From the NCBI RefSeq assembly GCF_023898315.1, contig NC_064622.1, forward strand, positions 164,258,178 through 164,322,177: DNA of 64,000 nt, read 5' to 3'. Positions 12,176 through 23,717 of this stretch are shown one piece after another (positions within the stretch are counted from its first letter, which is position 1; each line of letters opens with the position of its first letter). The notes under the pieces were generated by a model, which searched no databases, was not told the origin of the DNA, and worked only from the letters and a program-made list of their open reading frames with translations. A program made the position numbers and the translations under genes. Origin of the DNA: Schistocerca nitens. Lineage: Eukaryota > Arthropoda > Insecta > Orthoptera > Acrididae.

Positions 12176-12439
12176 TCTGGCGAGAGAGAAGTTGGAAACA
12201 CGTTATCCACTGCTAACGTGTGACGCACTGCTGATGTTGTGTAGGAGGCGCATGGCCCCGTTACGTATACAGTATTATCAGGCGGCGAGCGATTGGGGAA
12301 AGTTTGGTGGCAGCCGGGAAAACGCGCTTTGACGATTTGGTGTACTGAAGTACGTAAGCCATGCGTCACCTCATAATGCATTTTTCCCAAATACGATGCG
12401 ATATCTGTATAGCATATGTCACATTGCACATTTTAGGAA

Positions 12440-12519
12440 GGTAGCGTGGCCGAGCGGTCTAAGGCGCTGGTTTTAGGCACCAGTCCGAAAGGGCGTGGGT
12501 TCGAATCCCACCGCTGCCA
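12440..12519 (+). tRNA. tRNA-Leu (TAG)
   Basis: The 80-nt type II tRNA has acceptor GGTAGCG/CGCTGCC (one G-T pair), D arm GCCGAGCGGTCTAAGGC, anticodon stem CTGGT/ACCAG, loop TTTAGGC with anticodon TAG, a long variable arm, and T arm GTGGGTTCGAATCCCAC. A TTTTT terminator follows a few bases downstream. It has clean stems, unlike the Leu-like SINE heads elsewhere in the window. Confidence 0.95.
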
Positions 12520-12578
12520 AAATTTTTGAAAAAAGGTAGAACTATAAAAATGTAGCGTGTCTCGTGCTAATTTTACTG

Positions 12579-12612
12579 TTCCTAATGTTCTAGCGACTGA
12601 GCTACCCGGCGT
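12579..12612 (-). pseudogene. 5' part of a decayed tRNA
   Basis: About 34 nt match the acceptor/D-arm half of the neighbouring tRNA-Lys with substitutions (CGACTGAGCTACCCGG). The anticodon and T arms are gone. It is probably a truncated duplicate in the tRNA-Lys cluster. Confidence 0.5.
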
Positions 12613-13070
12613 GTCCTATGGAGAAAGCGTTGTCCTCTGCAGACTCTTGAATAAATACGGATGGAATGACATGGGAGCCGTTCGTCCTTGTGTTAGAGTA
12701 CAAATGTTCTAGGTTGACAGTCTACATAACAGGCGGACGGCTATCCAGCTTGATTTCTTGTATGATAAAACGCGCAACCTCATGCAATGTGTGCCACTCT
12801 TCAGTCACGTAAAGTGGTTTCCACGTACAACAGGGAAAATTAACGAGGTACTAAAAAAGAAGTACCGTAACACAGTTATAGCTCATGCGACAGTGCGTAG
12901 AGTCAGAAAACTGTCGTAAAGAACTAGTACGAATGCACAACGAGAACAGAGATCGATAAGGAAGAGAGGGTCATCAACAATAAAAGAGAAAATACACTAT
13001 GTGATTTTCATGTGAAAAGACCGGGTCAAGTAACTGTAATTTAAATCCACCGAAAATAATGAATCGGACC

Positions 13071-13073
<3 letters not shown>
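12613..13073. other. Unassigned spacer
   Basis: Nothing is recognised in this stretch. Confidence 0.4.

Positions 13074-13111
<38 letters not shown>
13074..13111. repeat. (GA)n microsatellite
   Basis: About 19 GA units followed by imperfect GGA-rich sequence. Confidence 0.95.
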
Positions 13112-13114
<3 letters not shown>

Positions 13115-14820
13115 GAGGAGGAAGGAGGGAGGTAAAAAGTGAATTATCTGCAAAGCAGGCGATGAGAATTGGAAACGTTACACGAAAGTAACGTATTTGT
13201 AACGTATCGTCAGATTTCCTTTCATCTAAGCTGTGCTCCAAAGTCAGTCGTTACTTCTGAATACATCCTCCATTGGCCATCTTCTTTTCTTTTTTTTCGT
13301 TAAAAGGTTAATAAAGCTTTGTATGTACGAGTTTCCCTCACGGACATCTATTTCCTGTATAAACGTCACTTAGAACTTTGAAAATCTCTCTTCCTACCAC
13401 CTCCCAGCTACTTCCACTCTCAATCAGCATGTGGTACTGCAAGACAAGAACAGTTTCTCTTGGATTAATGTTTAATACGAAGAGATCATCATCCAAGGAG
13501 TTTAGACGACAGCAGAAGGTAGTGAAACACTTGCGGAACAGGTGGAAGAAAGAGTAATAGATGCTGCTCAAACACTTCCATGAGGCTCATTGTGCAAGGA
13601 GAGGTACAAGAAGAATCCAGGGGGATGATCTTCTTCAGGAGGATGTTCGTCCACGCCACATTTGGAGGAAAACGCAGATAGATCTTCGTGAGGGAAGAGG
13701 GGGAAAGATTCGAACTGTGCCTTACAAACTTCGGAAGGGTCCATAATTTAACGTCTCCTTCAGCTGGTCATCTCTCTCGAAGCTGACCAGGGTAGGGAGG
13801 ATGTTGCCGGTTGATACTTGTAATTATATTTACTCTGGCAATATTCATTAGTCATGAGATGATCTATTGCTTATTCCATGATGTACGTTCGTTCGTGAGA
13901 AATAAATCATAGATCTATTGGAATCACGCTGTTGTGTGTCTGTAGTAATGCCGTTTTTACAATGGAATATTAGTAGCAGTTCTGGACTAGGTGACAAACC
14001 CGGAATGCCCGGGTATTCATTTTACCAAGTATCTATTCCCAATTATCTATTACAAACGAAAAAAAAAAAATTAACTACATTTGTATTTTCGTTTCCATGT
14101 ATCCGTTGGAAAACCCTCGAAGTTTTGAAACAGCCGTACAAAGCGGTATGCCTGAAGTACAAATGTATAAGTACAGTATTCCGGACATTATCTGCAAGCT
14201 GGGCGCGGCTGCTGCGTGTGTCTACAACGCGCCTTTGTAAACGTCTCTATGGCAGTGCCTCTTCATAGCTGTATAGACAGCTATTGTTTTCGCCTTCAGA
14301 CGTTTGCTCTTCGCAGTTGAAACCTGTCAAAAGTGCTGCCAGGAGTCAGGGATCTCCTGAAGCTGACTCGATCGTAGGATCGTCGTAGCAGTAAAGAATA
14401 AATGTATTAAAACTTCATGCATGGCGCAACATTTTTTTCATGTAGTTTAGTGTTTGTGGCGTCATATCTCGAACTGTGTATGGTACTATGGTACAGTTTT
14501 GTAGGTGCATTTAGTGGCATATGTCGGTACTGTCTGCTGAATAAATTGCGAATAGAGTTACTAACACAGAAGTAATGAATTTAAATGTCATGCATGATGC
14601 GGCAGTTTTTCACGCATCTCGTTGTTTATGACGTCGTTTCTCATGATCTATGATAGGTGAGTGGTTCTTATCCCCGCAGCCGATTGTTGCCTGACAGTAG
14701 GGGGTATGTATACTGAGTTCGATTGAAATCGGTCTAGCAGTTTAGGAGGAGATGACAAACATACAAACAGTCACATACGTACGTACATTTCTGTACCATG
14801 TATAGATTCCTTTAAATTCA
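13112..14820. other. Non-coding, probably old dispersed repeat from about 13990
   Basis: No ORF is supported. From about 13980 to 14790 the text (CCCGGAATGCCCGGGTATT near 14000; a phrase around AAATCGGTCTAGCAGTTTAGG near 14725; then ACATACAAAC-type short repeats) resembles a long dispersed insect repeat tail. I cannot name the family or its limits. Confidence 0.35.
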
Positions 14821-15099
14821 TTTAAATTGTCGTGAAAAAGATTTGTCTGAGAACTGACACTACATTCTTTATTTACTTTAGTCAGACAGTTGACAAGAAC
14901 CGAAAAAGTACCGTGAACCGTTCGATAAATAAACAGCGACCGAGTACGGATCCTGGTAGCGAAGCCGATTTCACGCGTGCGTATATCGCCGGTTGGGCTT
15001 GGGCAACAGGCCAAGCGTCCCACGTTACACGTCACCTGTTACAGTTACTCATCGGCATGCTGGCAGCAAATTTTCCTGCTGGGAATATCGCATAGAAGA

Positions 15100-15172
15100 G
15101 CCCGGATAGCTCAGTCGGTAGAGCATTAGGCTTTTAACCTAAGGGTCCAGGGTTCAAGTCCCTGTTCGGGCG
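15100..15172 (+). tRNA. tRNA-Lys (TTT)
   Basis: Base-for-base identical over 73 nt to the tRNA-Lys at 12103-12175, in the opposite orientation. All stems pair, the anticodon is TTT, and a TTTT terminator lies about 5 nt downstream. The next few 3' flanking bases are also shared (GAAAATTTTA), so the duplicated unit probably includes the terminator. Confidence 0.95.
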
Positions 15173-16214
15173 AAAATTTTATGTTAAATATTTTGTCTAA
15201 TAGACCGCAGTCTGCTTATTTGAAATACGAAGACAAACGAGAGAAATACTCAATTTTTATCCATTACAGATGTAGAACACTACGACTGAAGTGAACAAAC
15301 GGTTTCAGAAATAACTGCAATTAGTTGTCTTTTGTGATGGCATAATTTTTATTTTACTGCGATTGGTTTTAAGTCGTCTAGTGACTCATCATCAGATGCT
15401 ACACAGTTCTATTGATAGTTATAGTATTAAAGGGCTCTTTGTGCTGTGTAATAAGCATAACTGCAAAAAAATGAATAATGTTTTCCAAATTGACTTGTGC
15501 ACCAGGGTTAATCCCACGGATTCAAATTACACTACTATCCCAAAAATCGTACAATCGACTACTAATAACTGTGTACCATCTGATAAGTGACAAGGCGACT
15601 CGAAACTACTAACGCTAAAATGAAAATAATATAACATAGCCAAAGGCGACTGGCTGCAGTTATTTCTAAAAAACTTTAAACAAAACAACGTCTCAATATC
15701 CCAGATTGGAAATACTGATTTTACTACAAGGTACGTATTATATAGATCAAGTGTACGTAAGGTTACGTAACTTCTCACGTAACTCAGCAGCTAATTTTTA
15801 CATCTTGAGGTTAGATTGTACTCTGAATTCCAGCAAGCTGCTACCGAGGAAATGTTGCTAATAATGTCGAAATCTGGTATTACAGAAGCAACTGTAACAC
15901 CGACTGCAATCTTAAAATGTATGCACAAGTAACATCGATCTTCTGCTATAGTGACTTCCTTCGTACGTACTCTACGCGTTTTAATGCTCATGCCACAATT
16001 ATGAGGTGGATTTTGTTCAGTTTTATACAAAGTATTGTGTTTGTGCCATCCATTCATCGAAACCTTTTTACTGCGCTGTCGCTTGTGTCTCTCCATTAAA
16101 CACTCATATTTTTTATTAAATGTCTTAGAGGAGAAAGGTTAGCCAAAAGGATAGTAACTTGCTTAAACAGCGATCAAGTTTTTCGGCCTTCTATACGATC
16201 GATATAAAAAATTA
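15173..16214. other. Unassigned spacer
   Basis: No gene is recognised. A phrase near 15345-15400 (GTTTTAAGTCGTCTAGTGACTCATCATCAG) is of the kind seen at ends of insect inverted-repeat elements, without a partner found here. Confidence 0.4.
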
Positions 16215-16287
16215 CACCCGAACAGGGACTTAAACCCTGGACTCTTAGGTTAAGAGCCTAATGCTCTACCGGCTCAGCTATCCAGGC
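16215..16287 (-). pseudogene. Decayed tRNA-Lys-like (CTT)
   Basis: The 73-nt Lys-type cloverleaf has anticodon loop CTCTTAA (CTT), but the acceptor stem GCCTGGA against TTCGGGT needs three G-T pairs. The D arm is changed to GCTGAGCCGG and the T loop reads TTTAAGT. A functional tRNA-Lys(CTT) is possible but these changes favour a pseudogene derived from the nearby Lys(TTT) genes. Confidence 0.7.
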
Positions 16288-16582
16288 TCCGAACTCGTTC
16301 TCTGTCTGCTCATACCACGGTGGTGAATCAGTGCTGAACCTGACTTCGGGAGCTCTATGCGTGACGTTAAGCAATTTTGAACGTCGCGTGGTTCGTATTA
16401 AGTCACCCCAGTGTGTCTCCAGATATCTAGGATGTTTGTGATGAGCCTCATATAGTATTTAATTCCTACGTCTCTGTAACGTAAGAACCCCAAATGGCCA
16501 GAAGACTTACTGTTGCTTAATGAAATATTCGTCGCACAGTGGACTCATAGCTACCATGAGATCTTCGATATTCGGTGGTCTA

Positions 16583-17583
16583 CGAGGGATGTTCAGTAAG
16601 TAATACAATACTTTTTGTCTGAAATCAGATTGAATTTATTCATGTCCCGATTCACGGATTACTCCACTCTCTTCTAGCTACAAAACGCTAGTTTTCAACA
16701 TGATCTCCAAAAAAATGGCTCTGAGCACTATGGGACTCAACTGCTGTGGTCATAAGTCCCCTAGAACTAAGAACTACTTAAACCTAACTAACCTAAGGAC
16801 ATCACACACATCCATGCCCGAGGCAGGATTCGAACCTGCGACCGTAGCGGTCGTGCGGTTCCAGACTGTAGCGCCTTTAACCGCTCGGCCACTCCGGCCG
16901 GCACATGATCTCCGTTCAATGCAAAGGCCACCTTGTTGAGTGGGTTTGTACGCTCGTATGGTACCATTCTACTGGTCGACGAAGCCAGCGTCTCGCAGCA
17001 TCCATAACCGAAGCATCATTCACATGCTGGTTCCCGCGGAGTGCAGCCTTCATTGGGCGAGACCATGGGTGTAGGGGGGCAACGAAGAACAGTCCAATGA
17101 AGTTTTGTGAGCTCCACTCGGACGCGCAGACTTATGTGAGGCCTTGCGTTTCACGGAGAAGGAGAGGTTCGTTTGCATTTGTGTAGCGAATAACACAGCA
17201 AGAGTCACAGCTGTGTGCGCCAACCGGCATAAGTGAGATAGGACAGGTGTGCGCTACCTTGTTGCGATGATGACAGACGCCCCGCTCAACGATTCACCGT
17301 GTTTTTATTCACTGCCAGGTCTCCGCAGACATTCCTTAAGCGCTTAAGAATATCTGCGATGGTCTGATCTTCCACCAAAATAAACTCAATGAAAGGCGAC
17401 TGCTTTGAAAGCACCTCCATTACAGACGCCATTTTTAAGGCTACTTATAACGCCACCACCTATCAGAACTTCATGAAACTATAGGGGCTGGAACGGGAAT
17501 ATTCCTCGATGTCCTATAAGAAATTTTCGAACAAAATTGGCCAATAAAGAAAAAGTGTCACATTACTTATTGAACGCCCGTCG
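16583..17583 (-). pseudogene. Mariner relic carrying a SINE
   Basis: Imperfect terminal inverted repeats begin CGAGGGATGTTCAGTAAGTA at 16583 and, on the other strand, CGACGGGCGTTCAATAAGTA at 17583. Both are flanked by TA, the mariner target duplication. The interior is homologous to the minus-strand mariner relic at 62458-63722 (for example CCGCGGAGTGCAGCCTTCATTGGG). There is no intact transposase frame and the element is internally shortened. A SINE at 16709-16902 interrupts it and so is younger. Confidence 0.8.
16709..16902 (-). mobile_element. tRNA-Leu-like-headed SINE
   Basis: Read on the minus strand: a GCCGGCC-type start, a tRNA-like head with box A GGCCGAGCGG and box B GGTTCGAATCC, CTCGGGCATGGATGTGTGTG, the tail GTTAGGTTTAAGTAGTTCTA, then CAGAGCCATTTT. 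An 11-bp perfect target duplication ACATGATCTCC flanks it (16698-16708 and 16903-16913). It sits inside the mariner relic. Confidence 0.92.
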
Positions 17584-17646
17584 TATAACTGGAACAGTGT
17601 ATGCAAAATCGTTGAGGAAAATCTTGTAATCCATGAACTGGGTGAT

Positions 17647-17647
<1 letters not shown>

Positions 17648-17701
<54 letters not shown>

Positions 17702-17782
17702 CCAAGCAACCATTTCCCATTAATAATTAGATAATAAACGCACTTGCTTGATGAAGCTTTGAGTGAGTTAATACTAAAACTG

Positions 17783-17823
<41 letters not shown>

Positions 17824-17905
17824 CCAAGCAACCATTTCCCATTAATAATTAGATAATAAACGCACTTGCTTGATGAAGCTTTGAGTGAGTTAATACTAAA
17901 ACTGA
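17648..17905. repeat. (CA)n tracts in a 122-bp tandem duplication
   Basis: A (CA)n tract at 17648-17699 is followed by about 85 bp of unique sequence starting CGACCAAGCAACC. Then come a second CA tract (about 17784-17820) and a second copy of the same 85 bp (17821-17905). The two copies appear identical, so the duplication is recent or recently homogenised. Confidence 0.95.
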
Positions 17906-20011
17906 CCATAAAAGTGAAACTGCAAGTATTAAAACGCATACAACAATATTCACCATAATCAGTTGTAAACACTGATGTAGTGTCGCCTCGTACAGCTACA
18001 GTGGAGAGTAGGGTCTTGCCGTATAGTGTAACACACTCGTTAAATTTCGCTGCCCTGAATTGGTGTACGCCTTCATTATCAGATTGTGTGTGCCCTCTGC
18101 TGCTGGCGGTCATGTTCGTCAGCTCGGGGTTGCATCTGCAGCAAAGAGGATTGTGCAACTGAATTAATGTTGTTCTCATAAAATAAACATCAATGAGACA
18201 AGGCAAAAAATACTAGTACGTTGGAAACGTGTACTTCTCCAGTTACATAATGCTAGTTTGTAGCAATGTAACAAATGAAGGATATTCACGTTAATGGATT
18301 CTTTCACTGCTTCTTGGTAGGCCAGTGTCATACTGAAGGAAACAAGTAATTTGCTTATTTCCTCTCCTAATGTTGGTTTTTACATACCGGCTTTCTGTCA
18401 ATTAGGACATACATAAATTTAGCCAACATTGTCCGTGGAGCGCTGCGATCTGGTACTATACTTTGGTTAAAAACAACAATCAAGATCACAATAATATTTT
18501 TTTTGTTATGACCCGTTTCGGCTTATGTTAAAACTATCCTCAGATTTCTTTTTTTTTTCGGGGGGGGGTGGGGGAGGGGGGAGCTATGGGTGGTGTCGGC
18601 GACTACTTTTCACCTGATACCACGGTAGTACATATCACGTGAAAAACCGAGGAGCCGCCAGCACAATCCATGGGGCCCAAAAAAATCTGAGGACAGCTTT
18701 AACATAAGCCGAAACCGGTCATCATAAACACATAGGTATAAAACAATTATTCTTGGTATCAAACGCAAATTGTAAGCTTCTCACCTTTAAATAATGTTTT
18801 CTTCTCAAGAGAAAGGTGAAAAGTGATATGAATATTGATACACTTATCGTATTACACATCATTTTATTCCTCTTCGAAATGTTTGAACTGTGTAGCTGTT
18901 GTCCAAATATAGACTTTCGAAATAATGTGCACCCTGTCACATGCTTGAATTGCATGTTTCACTTACATCCCAACTACTAACTTGTAGACGAACATTTTCG
19001 TGCTTTCTCTAGCGATTGCCGAAACAAAAGTGAGGGACTACTTAAAATTAAATGTAGCCATACAACAGGAAAATATCATGTGCTTTTTCGATTTTGGCGA
19101 GTTTTTCGACTCCCGACTCTGACGTTCTGCGTAAGAAACTCACACGTGTAAAACTGTATATTTTCCAAGCTCTACACAGTGGCTCCATTCGTAGCATACA
19201 TCTCACTAAAAGTTTGTAACCCACGAGAGAAACGGGTCACAACAGACCGGTGTAGTATCAAGGTTCCTGCAAGGATCGATTAATTATTGGTTTCTTTACT
19301 TTTCTCGTTACGTTTAATAGCATGTCAAATGTTTTCTCCCATTGTTCACGCACTTACGATGTCCATTTATGCCTAAATGCAAGCTCATTCGGTAGGACAG
19401 CGTTAACGTACTTGCCTTTTCACATTTGGTACAAGACACAGACCTGGACTTCAGTCCATGTCAACCTCGAGCAACCTTAGTGTCTCTCAGTACAAAGATT
19501 CTGTTACACACCCAGTCCTAAACGACGTATGAACAACTTTCCCTCACTCATCAAAGAACGTGGTCATTTTGGTAAACTGAACACACAGCTGCCGTTTGTA
19601 AGAAGGTATCGTCTCCCTACGTACACCATAAGTATATTTAGAAAGATAATTCCTCTGTAGCTCTGAAAGCAGCTCGTACCTAACGAGTATTGGACCGGAA
19701 CTTGTGGGCGATACATCTAGATGGTAATCTTTTCGACCAAACGACTCCATGCAGTGTGCAGTTAGCTACGCGCGGGCAAGCTCATTTTCTCTAGTACTGC
19801 TTCGACGCTAAATACCACGCTAGTCTAAGACTCCATCAGCGGTTTTACTGGCGTGATCGGGATAGGTAATGCAAGACATGAATTGTTGGACATGTGTTGT
19901 GATACCGTAGACATCGGTCATGCACCAGCTCTCTAAAGCCCATACATTTATTACAGAATTGATCCTATAGCCTTTATGTAAGTAGGCATATTAACGAACA
20001 ATATTTAATTA
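17906..20011. other. Unassigned region with an inverted repeat
   Basis: No gene is recognised. Arms at about 18502-18547 and 18676-18727 are inverted copies containing TTTCGGCTTATGTTAAA and AATCTGAGGA. They enclose a T-run, a G-run and a GGGTGGTGTCGGCG patch. Confidence 0.45.
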
Positions 20012-20782
20012 CGCGTAATTCTATCAGAGACAGCAATGTATTTTGAGGAGCAGTTCGACGGAATCAACACAGTGTATAAAGTAAGATGTAAGATGAATAT
20101 CAACAAAAGCAAAAAAAGGATAACGGAATGTAGTCGAATTAAATCAGTAATGGTGTGGAAATTAGACTAGGAAACGAGACACTGAAAGTAGGCGTAGTAA
20201 ATCAGGTTTGCTATTTGAGCAGAAAATAACTGGTGATGGCCGAAGTAGAATTAATATAAAATATAGACTGGGAATGGCAAGAAAAGCTTTTCAGAAGAAC
20301 AGAAACTTGCTAACATCGAATATACATTTAAGTTTTAGGAAGTTTTCTGAAGGTATTTGTCTGGAGAGCAGCCTTCTATGGAAGTGAAATATGTACGATA
20401 AAATGTGTAGGCTAGAAGAGAACAGATACTTTTGAAATGTGGTGCTACAGAAGAATGCTGAGGATTAGATGGGTAGAGTGCGTAAGTAATGTGAAGGTAC
20501 TTAATAGAATTGGGAAGAAAAAATTGTAATAAAAATTGACTAAAAGAAAGGATCGGATAAACATTCTAAGACATCAAGGTATCACCGGTTTAGTATTGGA
20601 GGGAAATGTGGGAGTAAAAATCATAGAGGGAGACCAAGAATGAAGATATTAATCAGATTCAGAAGGATGTAGGTCGCATTAGTTACTTGGAGATGAAGAA
20701 GCTTGCACAGAATATAGCGTCATGGAGAGATTGATCAAATCAATGTTAGGACTGAAGACCACAACAACAACAATAACTGAAA
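20012..20782 (+). pseudogene. RTE-like LINE fragment
   Basis: This is a frameshifted copy of the RTE-like C-terminal region. It runs from the LSET-A-LEEQ-NG block, through NINKSKK and CYRRMLRIRWV near 20445, to the GGACTGAAGACCACAACAAC tail at 20748-20775. Many indels (for example in the ETWTINSL region) rule out activity. It is older than the 8412-9499 copy. Confidence 0.85.
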
Positions 20783-22160
20783 CGGCTGCATAAATCCGTA
20801 GGGTTAATGATATTGACGAAACCAGAGTATTATAGTTCAAACCAAGTAAATGTCTACTGACCAATATTCAGACATGTGTGAATAGTTCCCTCACATAAAT
20901 TACGGTTTCAAATGAAAAACACTTACATAGTAATTGTAACGTGAGCAGAGCATCGAGTATAGAGAACGTGTGAGCAAAGTTCACTCAGCTGCATATTAAA
21001 TCGTGGGAATCAACAACAAACACTCTTAGCCCGAAAGAGCAATTCCCAGTATCCATCCTGACACAAACTAAAATTCTTTACCCTGAATAACCACTACGAA
21101 AACATGCACAAATAAACGAAGTTCGTTAATCGTGCAAAATCAATCACCGAAACACACAGTCAGATAACCTAAGCCCAGAGAAAAGTGTATTGTGCGCGTG
21201 GCCGCTCCGTCGCACAGTTCTGTCCACCGACTCAGCAACGACGACCAACCAATATACAATGACGACATAATAGCGACAGGCCACGCTAGTCCTACAGCAC
21301 GCCGTTAAGTGCTTTCTGTGACAATTTTAAATACTTAAATAATGACTACCATTCATATCTGAAGCTAAATGCACACATGTAAGATATTAGAACACTGTAA
21401 AAACAGCTGTCGTCATTTTGTGACCTTTCATTGGGAAAACAACACAAGATCAAACACATTAGTTAAAAAATTCACACTTCATTCCTTTATCCGTTTTCAT
21501 AATGACTAGAAATTATGTAAAATTATAAATACACATGACCAATTTTGAAGAACGGGTATCCTTCTGCTCCTTAGTTGAAATATCTTTTATTTACTTACTT
21601 CATTCAATTTAAGTCGCGCCTGCAACGTAGTTTCATAAAATTGTATTAATAAATATTTACAAGCTAGTCACTTAAAATATATCAGATTACAAACTGTTAG
21701 TACTTAACAACTAAGAATATTAGCTAAGTCTCTGGGAGACCATGCTGCCGCTATTTATGTGCGGCTGTGGAGGACTTACAGTATAGTTACGGAACATTAT
21801 TGCTATTGACATCGTCCTTTGACATTTCACATATTCACGACGCTCCAGTAGTTCAGTTTTATTAATTTAGTTGTCTATAACAGTTCAGAACAATTGTAAC
21901 TTTCTTAATATTTATTTGCGAATCATGCTTGAAATTGTAATGAGCTCTTCTCATTACTGTAGTTTCTCTGTATTCTTGCTTTTTTTGTCCCATGTTTGAA
22001 GGGTCTGCAATGTACTGTCGCTGAAAGAGTATAATGTTCGTTTTCCAATTTGCCCACCTTAGCTGCTTCACCTCGTCAGAACACTCACTATTGCCTCTCA
22101 CTCCCAGAGCAGGCTTCTCGTAATGTCGTAATAGGGATTTTCATGGTAGGGAGTATACAC
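20783..22160. other. Unassigned AT-rich region
   Basis: Nothing is recognised beyond low-complexity AT-rich sequence. Confidence 0.4.
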
Positions 22161-22880
22161 GGTGTTTGCTTCGTAATTCATGTTACACACTCCTACAGGT
22201 TGTAGAGGGGACTTAGTAGATCAAGTTTTACCTAGCGCCCCATGCCCGAAAGCATCACCCTAGAGATTCTGTAGTTTTGAAGCCATAACTGCGAAAATTA
22301 GTACCTGGTTTTACAGTATTTGCCCAGTGACTAAATTTACACATGAGCAATGGGCGTAACAATATAAAAATTCGATTAAAGAAAGACAAAAGAAAACTGT
22401 GCAGATGACACAGTCCACGCGAGCGAAGCAGCGGGCGCTAAGCTAGTTTTGAGTAAACCAGTAAGAAGCAAGCAAATAAAAAAGTAAGGTAACCATACGT
22501 TCAGGACTATGTGAACGCTGAGGTATGCTACGCTGCTGTAATTGGCTAAGACGGTGTTATTAACGTGAAAACTCAATGTGGAATGTGATGACCAAATGGA
22601 GTACACGTCCTCTACGGTTACACGGGTGGATTTGGGAGAAAAGCCACAGCTTAAGAGATTCTTGCGGAAGAGGGATGTAAGAACAGACGTGGTTTTTTAT
22701 CGTCGAAAACATTAACGGCAGCGTAATACAAACATTGCAAAGCAAATTCTTTCAGCAATCTACATTAAAAACTCGTCGCAATATAGATTGTTGTCAGATG
22801 GCGAAAACGAAAAAGGCTGCTCCTGATAATGAAGTCTGAAGTTGCTCATTGTACTAAATGGGTGACCTGTTTCCGAAGAG
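22161..22880 (+). repeat. Duplicated segment, copy 1
   Basis: From about 22280 to 22880 the sequence is collinear with 26215-26830. Shared landmarks include TTTGAAGCCATAACTGCG, TTTACACATGAGCA, AATATAAAAATTCGATTAAA, AGCAAGCAAATAAAAAAGTAAG, GGCGAAAACGAAAAA and GCTCCTGATAATGAAG. No ORF is conserved between the copies. The phrase GCGGGCGCTAAGCTAG at 22430-22447 resembles a Helitron 3' end, and sequence beyond it is also shared. The flank at 22190-22230 (AGGTTGTAGAGGGGACTTAG) recurs near 57240. Confidence 0.75.
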
Positions 22881-22935
22881 TTTCCTCCGTTTGACACAAC
22901 ACCCTCGTACAGAAGTACTGTATGAGTAACTGTTT

Positions 22936-23007
22936 CGCGCGAACAGGTACTTTTCCCTGGACCATGAGTTTAAAAGCCCAATGCTCTACCGACTGAGCTA
23001 TCTGGAC
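22936..23007 (-). pseudogene. Decayed tRNA-Lys-like
   Basis: On the minus strand the D arm GCTCAGTCGGTAGAGC and the TTT-type anticodon loop are intact, but the anticodon stem, the T loop (GGGAAAAGTACC) and the acceptor stem no longer pair. It is a member of the Lys cluster that also includes 12103, 15100 and 16215. Confidence 0.8.
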
Positions 23008-23431
23008 TCATGCTTGCGTTGTTTACGGACCTGTTTTCACTCGGCCCGGTGGTGGTGAGTCAGTACACAGAGAAACTGCGTGGGCTGACGTCTGACGGAC
23101 TGACAGCCACGAGCGCACGCGCGTGAAACGCCACCAGGACGCATTTTGCTCACAGTGCTTCTCACACAGCAGGAGCAATAAGCAGTAGGAAGATAAAAAC
23201 TATCATCTGTGCAACAAAATATCTCTCGATCTACCCATTGTAGCTTGGGTTGGTTTTTTCTGTCTCCAAGTATTTCAAGGGAATGAAGGCGTGCGCCCCA
23301 AGTCATAGGCGATTTCCTCGCTCAAAGTTTAAAAAACCGATTTCTCTTTCGAGCTCTTTGTTGTTGCCATCCTTTGACTGACAACTTTAAAATCAACCAA
23401 TCTCTACAAAATGCTGCTTTGTATAGATATT

Positions 23432-23631
23432 TCAAATGGTTCAAATGGCTCTAAGCACTATAGGACTTAACATCTGAGGTCATCAGTCCCCTAGACTTAG
23501 TACCACTTAAACCTAACTAACCTAAGGACAACACACTCATTCATGCCCGAGGCAGGATTCGAACCTGCGACCGTAGCAGCAGCGCGGTTCCGGACTGAAG
23601 CGCCTAGAACCGCTCGACCACAGCGGCCGGC
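23432..23631 (-). mobile_element. tRNA-Leu-like-headed SINE
   Basis: Same family as 16709-16902: TGGCTCTAAGCACTATAGG tail side at the left, tRNA-like head ending in GGCCGGC at the right. A short AGATATTT duplication flanks it. It is nearly full length with scattered substitutions. Confidence 0.9.
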
Positions 23632-23717
23632 TGAAAAGATATTTACTTTGTCCAAAACATTAACTATGAATCGTTTCTTTCAGTGTTTAATATATTGAAA
23701 ACTGCACCTAAATTTAA

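Noticed and set aside
16800-16902. tRNA-Leu gene in the 16.8 kb region
   Set aside because: The tRNA-like arms belong to a SINE head: acceptor pairing fails and the sequence continues into the SINE body. The same applies to all other Leu- and Gly-like heads listed as SINEs.
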